A stretch of DNA of 53,845 bases from JAYFQF01 sp034927285 (lineage in GTDB: Bacteria; Bacillota; Peptococcia; DRI-13; UBA5745): contig JAYFQF010000017.1 of assembly GCA_034927285.1 (NCBI GenBank), forward strand, positions 1 to 53,845. Direction: 5' to 3'. Of the stretch, positions 49,833 through 53,845 are shown piece by piece (the first letter of the stretch is position 1; every line of letters begins with the position of its first letter). The notes beneath the pieces were generated by a model. That model was given only the letters and a program-made list of their open reading frames with translations, made no database searches and was not told where the DNA came from. The position numbers and the translations under genes are program-made.

Positions 49833-50915
49833 ATGCTGGGCTTTTTAGAATTATTGCGGATGTCTTTGGATGCCTCCGCCTCCGATATTTTTATTGTTTC
49901 CGGCCAGCCTTTGTCTTATAAGACAGAAGGAAGGATCATGGCCCTGGATCAGGAAAAGGTAATGCCGGATACCGCCAGGGACCTGGTGGAAGAGGCCTAT
50001 CGGGAAGCCGGCCGTTCAATGAAGCTTTTAGAAGAGACGGGGGATGACGATTTTGCCGTCTCCGTAAAAGGCCTGGCGCGATTTCGGATCAGTACCTATA
50101 AGCAGCGCGGTTCCCTGGCGGCGGTGATCCGGGTGATCTCCTTCGGAATTCCCGATTATCGTGAATTGGGGATTCCGGAAAAAGTGATGAGCGTGGCGGA
50201 TATCACAAAAGGCCTGGTGCTGGTTACCGGCTCTGCGGGCCACGGCAAGTCCACCACATTGGCCTGCATTATCGACCGGATCAATAAAACCAGGTCCGGC
50301 CATATCATTACTTTGGAAGAGCCTATCGAGTTTTTATACCGGAATGATAAAAGCATCATCAGCCAGCGGGAGATCGAGCTGGATACCCTTGATTATGTGA
50401 CGGCTTTGCGGGCCTGTCTGCGCCAGGCGCCGGATGTGATCCTGCTGGGGGAGATGCGGGATTATGAAACCATCAAAACGGCCATGACCGCCGCTGAAAC
50501 CGGCCATTTGGTGCTCTCCACCCTCCATACCCTGGGGGCGGTAAATACCATTGACCGGGTCATCGATATCTTTCCTCCTCACCAGCAGCACCAGATCCGG
50601 ATGCAGCTGTCGTCCCAATTAAGCTCGGTGATTTCCCAGCAGCTGGTTCCTACCGTGGCCGGCGGCATCGTCCCGGTGTTTGAGATAATGCATGTAAACA
50701 ATGCTATCCGCAACATGATCCGGGAGGCCAAAACCCACCAGATCGACTCCACCCTCGGCGTATCCGCTGCCGAGGGCATGGTCAGCATGGATATGAGCCT
50801 GCTGGAACTGTACAGGAAGGGGATAATCACCGCAGAGACGGCTATCCGGTATTGCCTGTCGCCGGAAAGAATGGAAAAGCGCTTGGAGAACCAAAACGGG
50901 GATGAAAGGCAGTAA
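49833..50915 (+). CDS. pilT: PilT-type pilus ATPase
   Basis: A 360-residue hexameric ATPase of the PilT/PilU clade. Blocks include ASDIFIVSGQPLSYKTEGRI, Walker A G133-S-A-G-H-G-K-S140 (His replaces the usual Ser before GKS), the Asp box HIITLEEPIEF, Walker B PDVILLGEMRDYETIKTAM, and AETGHLVLSTLHTLGAVNTI. The PilT-like C-terminal region (ISQQLVPTVAGGIVPVFEIM) is also present. PilT normally powers pilus retraction, yet no PilB-type assembly ATPase is near. Start ATG follows GAAGGGAAGAATCTG. It ends the operon begun by pilC. Confidence 0.93.
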   Translation: MLGFLELLRMSLDASASDIFIVSGQPLSYKTEGRIMALDQEKVMPDTARDLVEEAYREAGRSMKLLEETGDDDFAVSVKGLARFRISTYKQRGSLAAVIRVISFGIPDYRELGIPEKVMSVADITKGLVLVTGSAGHGKSTTLACIIDRINKTRSGHIITLEEPIEFLYRNDKSIISQREIELDTLDYVTALRACLRQAPDVILLGEMRDYETIKTAMTAAETGHLVLSTLHTLGAVNTIDRVIDIFPPHQQHQIRMQLSSQLSSVISQQLVPTVAGGIVPVFEIMHVNNAIRNMIREAKTHQIDSTLGVSAAEGMVSMDMSLLELYRKGIITAETAIRYCLSPERMEKRLENQNGDERQ

Positions 50916-50921
50916 ATAAAG

Positions 50922-51038
50922 ATGAGACATATTAATTGGAAGGGAATTCTTCTTCTGATCGGCGCCGGCGCATTACTGATCGGACTGGCTGTTTTTTTGG
51001 GTTATCTCTTGATTTTTACCGGTCCAGGCGCGCTCTGA
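50922..51038 (+). CDS. Possible 38-aa single-pass membrane microprotein
   Basis: Reads MRHINWKGILLLIGAGALLI followed by a second half GLAVFLGYLLIFTGPGAL. It starts 6 nt after the pilT stop, with a weak ribosome site (AAAGG). It is a single hydrophobic helix with a basic N-terminus, ahead of a terminator. It may be the last gene of the pilus operon, or chance. Confidence 0.45.
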   Translation: MRHINWKGILLLIGAGALLIGLAVFLGYLLIFTGPGAL

Positions 51039-51085
51039 GCGAAGGAGACAAGGAAGTTTCGCGTTTTTCCGGCGCAAAATGAAGT

Positions 51086-51126
51086 GCTGTCGCAAAGTAT
51101 TTGTTTGCGGCAGCCCTTATTTTTTA
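51086..51126 (+). terminator. Terminator of the pilus operon
   Basis: GCTGTCGCAAA (51086-51096) pairs with TTTGCGGCAGC (51104-51114) with one G-U pair, followed by CCTTATTTTTTA. Confidence 0.85.
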
Positions 51127-51197
51127 CCCGGACTGGCTCAAATTCTTATTCCCCGGCATAGGATTAATCGCAACGAAGGGGAAAAGGAGATGAGTGT

Positions 51198-52265
51198 ATG
51201 CAATATACTGTCCAACAGGGAGATACCTTATATTCCCTGGCCGCCCGGTATGGACTGACGGTAGCGCAACTGGCGGCAGCCAATCAGCTGAGCCCCAACG
51301 CTGAGCTGACGCCCGGGCAGATTATCACGATCCCGACGATCGAACAGGGCGGCAACGGCAATGGCTCCGGTAACGGACGGCCCGGCGGCGGTCAGGGCGG
51401 CAACGGCAACGGTCCCGGCAACGGACGGCCCGGCGGCGGCCAGGGCGGCGGTCCCGGCGGCGGCTGGCCTGGTGGTGGCCCCGGCAATGGACGGCCTGGC
51501 GGTGGTCCCGGCGGCGGCCAGGGCGGCTGGCCCGGCGGCGGCTGGCCTGGTGGTGGCCCCGGCCCGGTCTATCCTGGAACCGGAAATACCAACATTCCTT
51601 CTATTTCTGTTCAACCCGCATATCCTCCCCAAGAGTATTTTTGTCCGGTGCTGCGTCCTGGCAGCCGCGGTTCTGTAGTCCTCTTACTGCAGCGGCTATT
51701 GCGGGCCAGAGGATACTATAACGGACCGGAAGACGGCATCTTTAATGCCCGCCTGCAGCAGGCGCTTCGTATGTTCCAGCAGGATAACGGGGTCTATGCC
51801 TCCGGCGTGGCCAGCGGCAGAACCTGGAACCTGTTGGGTGTATACTGCGGTCAGGTCCCTCAGGTCAACGACAGCTTGCCGGTCAGTTCCGGCGTATCCC
51901 GGGGCCTGCGCCAGATCCTCTACACCGACCGCCGGGTTTACCGCCCCAATCAATCGGTGCAGATCATGCTTTCCAAAACCAATATCACCAATGATCCGGT
52001 GAATCTGCGCTATTCCACCAGCCAGCTGATCGAAATCGTGATCCGTAATATCTATAACCAGGAGGTCTGGCGTTATTCCTGGAACCGGACCTTCAATCCT
52101 TATGGACGTCAGATCAGCATTATGCCTGACGGAACCCAGACGATCAGCGAAGTTTGGAATCAGCGGGATAACAGCGGCTATCCCGTATACAGCGGACTGT
52201 ACAGCATCACCGCCACCAACCTGGCTACCGGCCTGAACCTGACGGTACAGGTGGAAATCAGCTGA
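51198..52265 (+). CDS. LysM / Gly-rich / peptidoglycan-binding / BsuPI protein
   Basis: A 355-residue protein with four parts. Residues 2-46 are a LysM domain (YTVQQGDTLYSLAARYGLTV ... LTPGQIITIP). Residues ~51-125 are Gly/Pro/Asn-rich repeats (GNGRPGGGQGGGPGGG). Residues ~145-210 are a PG_binding_1 domain (LRPGSRGSVVLLLQRLLRAR, GIFNARLQQALRMFQ). Residues ~235-355 are a BsuPI intracellular-proteinase-inhibitor-like domain (NLRYSTSQLIEIVIRN, EVWRYSWNRTF). It has no signal peptide, as in SafA-like spore-coat proteins delivered from the mother cell. A cortex- or wall-binding role is inferred. Start ATG follows AAAAGGAGATGAGT. Confidence 0.88.
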   Translation: MQYTVQQGDTLYSLAARYGLTVAQLAAANQLSPNAELTPGQIITIPTIEQGGNGNGSGNGRPGGGQGGNGNGPGNGRPGGGQGGGPGGGWPGGGPGNGRPGGGPGGGQGGWPGGGWPGGGPGPVYPGTGNTNIPSISVQPAYPPQEYFCPVLRPGSRGSVVLLLQRLLRARGYYNGPEDGIFNARLQQALRMFQQDNGVYASGVASGRTWNLLGVYCGQVPQVNDSLPVSSGVSRGLRQILYTDRRVYRPNQSVQIMLSKTNITNDPVNLRYSTSQLIEIVIRNIYNQEVWRYSWNRTFNPYGRQISIMPDGTQTISEVWNQRDNSGYPVYSGLYSITATNLATGLNLTVQVEIS

Positions 52266-52301
52266 AGCGGGAGGCTGCCGGCCTGAAGCCCGCGGAAGCG
52301 G

Positions 52302-52350
52302 CTCCGGCAAGAAGCGCTTTAAGAGAGCTTTTTGCCGGAGTTATTTTTTT
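52302..52350 (+). terminator. Terminator after LysM gene
   Basis: CTCCGGCAAGAAGC (52302-52315) pairs with GCTTTTTGCCGGAG (52327-52340) with one G-U pair, followed by TTATTTTTTT. Confidence 0.9.
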
Positions 52351-52416
52351 AAAAGTTTTTCACCGTTTCAATTATTGTGATATGATAGAATGCGAGTAAA
52401 AAAGGAGAGAATCAGG

Positions 52417-52902
52417 ATGTTTAAGATCAGGATGCTTAGATCCAGGCAAATGACCAGAACTGCGCTTTTTGCCGCTGTTTACGCCGTGCTGACGATTGTC
52501 CTTGCCCCCATCAGTTACGGCCCCCTGCAGCTTCGGGCGGCGGAGGCGATGACCGTATTGCCGGCACTTTTCCCTGAGGCAGTGCCGGGACTGTTTATCG
52601 GGTGCTTTATCGCCAACCTTTTTGGCGGAAATGGGATATTGGATGTGATCTTCGGCAGCCTGGCCACCTTAGCGGCGGCTTTTCTTACCAGGAAGATGAA
52701 AAGCCCTTGGCTGATTCCTCTGCCGCCGGTAGTGATCAACGCACTGGTCGTTGCTACGGTGCTGACCTTTACCACTGGATTACCCTGGCCTTTGATCGCG
52801 CTGGAGGTAGGAGCGGGACAATTGGGTTCCTGCTATGTACTGGGACTGCCGTTATACTTCATGATGAACAAGCGCCTGGCGAAAAAAGAAGATATACAAT
52901 AG
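52417..52902 (+). CDS. queT: QueT family transporter (queuosine precursor ECF substrate component)
   Basis: A 161-residue membrane protein of the QueT family, thought to be the substrate-binding (S) component of an energy-coupling-factor importer for queuosine precursors. It has about five helices: TALFAAVYAVLTIVLAPISY with GPLQLRAAEAMTVLPALFPE, then GLFIGCFIANLFGGNGILDV, FGSLATLAAAFLTRK, and VVINALVVATVLTFTTGLPW. Start ATG 52417 is 9 nt after AAAGGAG (52401-52407); the in-frame ATG at 52390 would sit before the expected transcript start set by the -10 TATGAT (52381-52386). I looked for a preQ1 riboswitch upstream and saw none. Confidence 0.9.
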   Translation: MFKIRMLRSRQMTRTALFAAVYAVLTIVLAPISYGPLQLRAAEAMTVLPALFPEAVPGLFIGCFIANLFGGNGILDVIFGSLATLAAAFLTRKMKSPWLIPLPPVVINALVVATVLTFTTGLPWPLIALEVGAGQLGSCYVLGLPLYFMMNKRLAKKEDIQ

Positions 52903-53017
52903 GCAAAAGGGAAATAAACGAACATATGCTCGAGAAAACGAAAATATGTTCGGAGACAAAACCTCATTAATCTTCAATTGTAATTCAAGCCTATTTGATT
53001 GGTTAAATAAAGTTAAG

Positions 53018-53060
53018 AAAAGCGTATTCATGATCCTGATGATCATGAATACGCTTTTTT
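53018..53060 (+). terminator. First tandem terminator after queT
   Basis: An 18-bp perfect stem: AAAAGCGTATTCATGATC (53018-53035), loop CTGAT, and its complement at 53041-53058, then a T run. Confidence 0.92.
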
Positions 53061-53066
53061 AGCACC

Positions 53067-53102
53067 AAAGAGGCCGCTGACGATCCGCAGCGGCCTCTTT
53101 TC
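53067..53102 (+). terminator. Second tandem terminator
   Basis: AAAGAGGCCGCTG (53067-53079) and CAGCGGCCTCTTT (53088-53100) form a 13-bp stem with TTTTC following. It insulates the next gene. Confidence 0.85.
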
Positions 53103-53348
53103 TCAGCACGGAGCAATCTGCTTTGCTTCAGCAAAAATAAAATTATTGGACTTAGCCGGCGGTTTATGGCGGCCAGTCTTTCCGTATGGCAGAACCTATA
53201 AATGGCAATGCTATGCAGGCTGAATCATGCTGTCCGCCGCGCACGGAAATAGATCAACCGGAGAGGGTTCGCCAAAGCAGGGCTATTCCAGAAAAAATAA
53301 CGGGCAAAAGCATTAAATTTGGCCCGAAATTGGAAAAGAGCAGCAAAA
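53103..53348. other. Non-coding spacer upstream of the secreted repeat protein
   Basis: No ORF, riboswitch or mobile element could be supported here. A modest stem (CGGGCAAA with TTTGGCCCG near 53302-53327) is present but lacks a T tract. Any long leader or upstream regulatory RNA would lie in this stretch. Confidence 0.4.
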
Positions 53349-53399
53349 GTGTAACCGAAGTGTAACTGCGAACAGATAAAATGGTAACAAAATGGTACA
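53349..53399 (+). promoter_or_regulatory. 11-bp-phased direct repeats, likely response-regulator operator
   Basis: GTGTAAC at 53349 and 53360, TGGTAAC at 53382 and TGGTACA at 53393 are spaced by exact multiples of 11 bp. On the minus strand the first pair reads TTACAC-N5-TTACAC, like sites of OmpR/PhoB-type regulators. It lies 62-112 bp before the start codon at 53461. Confidence 0.5.
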
Positions 53400-53460
53400 G
53401 TTTTCGGCCTGGTTATTTTTATTTTACAGGAAGCCAGAGAAGATTGGGAGGTAAAAAGCG

Positions 53461-53845
53461 ATGAGAATCAAAGGGAAAAGGATATCCTCCTTGCTATTGG
53501 TATTTGTAATGTTGTTCAGTATGCTCCCCGCACCGGTTTACGCAAACCTGGATGCTGTTCCGGGACAGTCCGATTCAGCTCCGGCGTCTTCTGTTGAAGC
53601 GTCAGGGGATGAATCGGGAGAACAGGGAACGCCGGCTGAAGGCGAAGAAGACGGCCAGCCCGCCGGAGGCGAAGAGGACGGCCAGCCTGCCGAGGGCGAA
53701 GAAGACGGCCAGCCCGCCGAGGGCGAAGAAGACGGCCAGCCTGCCGAGGGCGAAGAAGACGGCCAGCCCGCCGACGGCGAAGACGACGGCCAGCCTGCCG
53801 AGGGCGAAGAAGACGGCCAGCCCGCCGAGGGCGAAGAAGACGGCC
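53461..53845 (+). CDS. Secreted protein with acidic 9-residue repeats, 5' part
   Basis: The gene runs off the right edge with no stop (128 codons seen). Start ATG 53461 is 9 nt after GGGAGG. The N-terminus MRIKGKRISSLLLVFVMLFS followed by MLPAPVYA is a clear Sec signal peptide. A Ser/Glu-rich stretch leads to tandem PAEGEEDGQ repeats from residue 58 onward, encoded by 27-nt units with few changes. Seven full units and one partial are visible. Such acidic linkers usually sit between the signal peptide and wall- or S-layer-binding domains in clostridial surface proteins, but nothing beyond the repeat is visible here. Confidence 0.85.
   Translation, partial: MRIKGKRISSLLLVFVMLFSMLPAPVYANLDAVPGQSDSAPASSVEASGDESGEQGTPAEGEEDGQPAGGEEDGQPAEGEEDGQPAEGEEDGQPAEGEEDGQPADGEDDGQPAEGEEDGQPAEGEEDG
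53632..53845 (+). repeat. Tandem 27-nt coding repeat
   Basis: Units begin at 53632, 53659, 53686, 53713, 53740, 53767, 53794 and 53821 (partial). Each encodes P-A-E-G-E-E-D-G-Q; the second unit has Gly for Glu and the sixth has Asp substitutions (PADGEDDGQ). It continues past the window edge. Confidence 0.95.

Noticed and set aside
52341..52416. preQ1 riboswitch upstream of queT
   Set aside because: The short leader lacks the expected pseudoknot loop sequence, and the -10 box leaves only ~25-30 nt of leader.
53632..53845. CRISPR-like array
   Set aside because: The 27-nt units are contiguous, in frame and coding (PAEGEEDGQ), with no spacers.

Overview
The window looks like part of the chromosome of an anaerobic, endospore-forming member of the Clostridia (Firmicutes). 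The evidence is a gerA/gerC/gerB spore-germination operon, collagen-like exosporium proteins (one with a BclB-type C-terminal domain), a LysM/BsuPI spore-coat-like protein, the order tig-clpP-clpX, strong AGGAGG ribosome-binding sites, frequent TTG/GTG starts and many intrinsic terminators. Coding DNA is moderately GC-rich and promoters are AT-rich. No rRNA, tRNA, CRISPR array, intact insertion sequence or prophage is visible.

Layout. 1-1042: the 3' end of a collagen-like gene, its terminator, then a decayed group II intron. 1.2-3.4 kb: a PadR regulator with a flavoprotein/SCP2-like/membrane fusion. 3.4-7.6 kb: a spore germinant receptor operon (gerA, gerC, gerB and a 70-aa membrane protein) behind a sigma-G-like promoter. 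7.8-9.2 kb: a secreted copper-amine-oxidase-N domain protein. 9.4-12.1 kb: a glycosyltransferase-TPR protein convergent with a BclB-like collagen protein, a likely exosporium glycoprotein pair. 12.4-17.4 kb: a MATE pump, an MFS transporter and a secreted serine hydrolase. 17.6-21.0 kb: tig, clpP, clpX.

21.3-26.4 kb: a compact Tad/Flp locus with CpaF-type ATPase, a single TadB-TadC fusion, an Flp-like pilin, two TadE-like proteins and a DUF5702 protein. 26.4-28.3 kb: CorA and a GntR/FCD regulator. 28.6-32.0 kb: a FAD-dependent lipoprotein and threonine synthase. 32.1-36.2 kb: a MacB-type ABC transporter with an exported CARDB-like partner. 36.5-39.9 kb: a TRAP-TAXI transporter (binding protein, DUF1850, fused permease). 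Its leader carries the same TGTATACA palindrome core found at the GntR gene.

40.2-45.6 kb: a tautomerase, the CCA-adding enzyme, a TPR protein, a UMF1-type MFS protein and a PlsC-like acyltransferase with a zinc ribbon. 45.9-50.9 kb: a transglutaminase lipoprotein and a second pilus-type operon (PilC, four small membrane/prepilin-like proteins including DUF4860, PilT). 51.2-53.8 kb: a LysM/Gly-rich/peptidoglycan-binding/BsuPI protein, a QueT transporter, and the start of a secreted protein with acidic 9-residue repeats behind an 11-bp-phased operator-like array.

The main theme is the cell and spore surface: exosporium fibres and their probable glycosyltransferase, germinant receptor, two separate type II/IV-secretion-related pilus machines, and wall-binding or secreted proteins. 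The most unusual points are the TadB-TadC fusion, the non-canonical start (or frameshift) of pilC, a repeated extended -10 promoter-like element, the shared GntR-type palindrome and the decayed intron.
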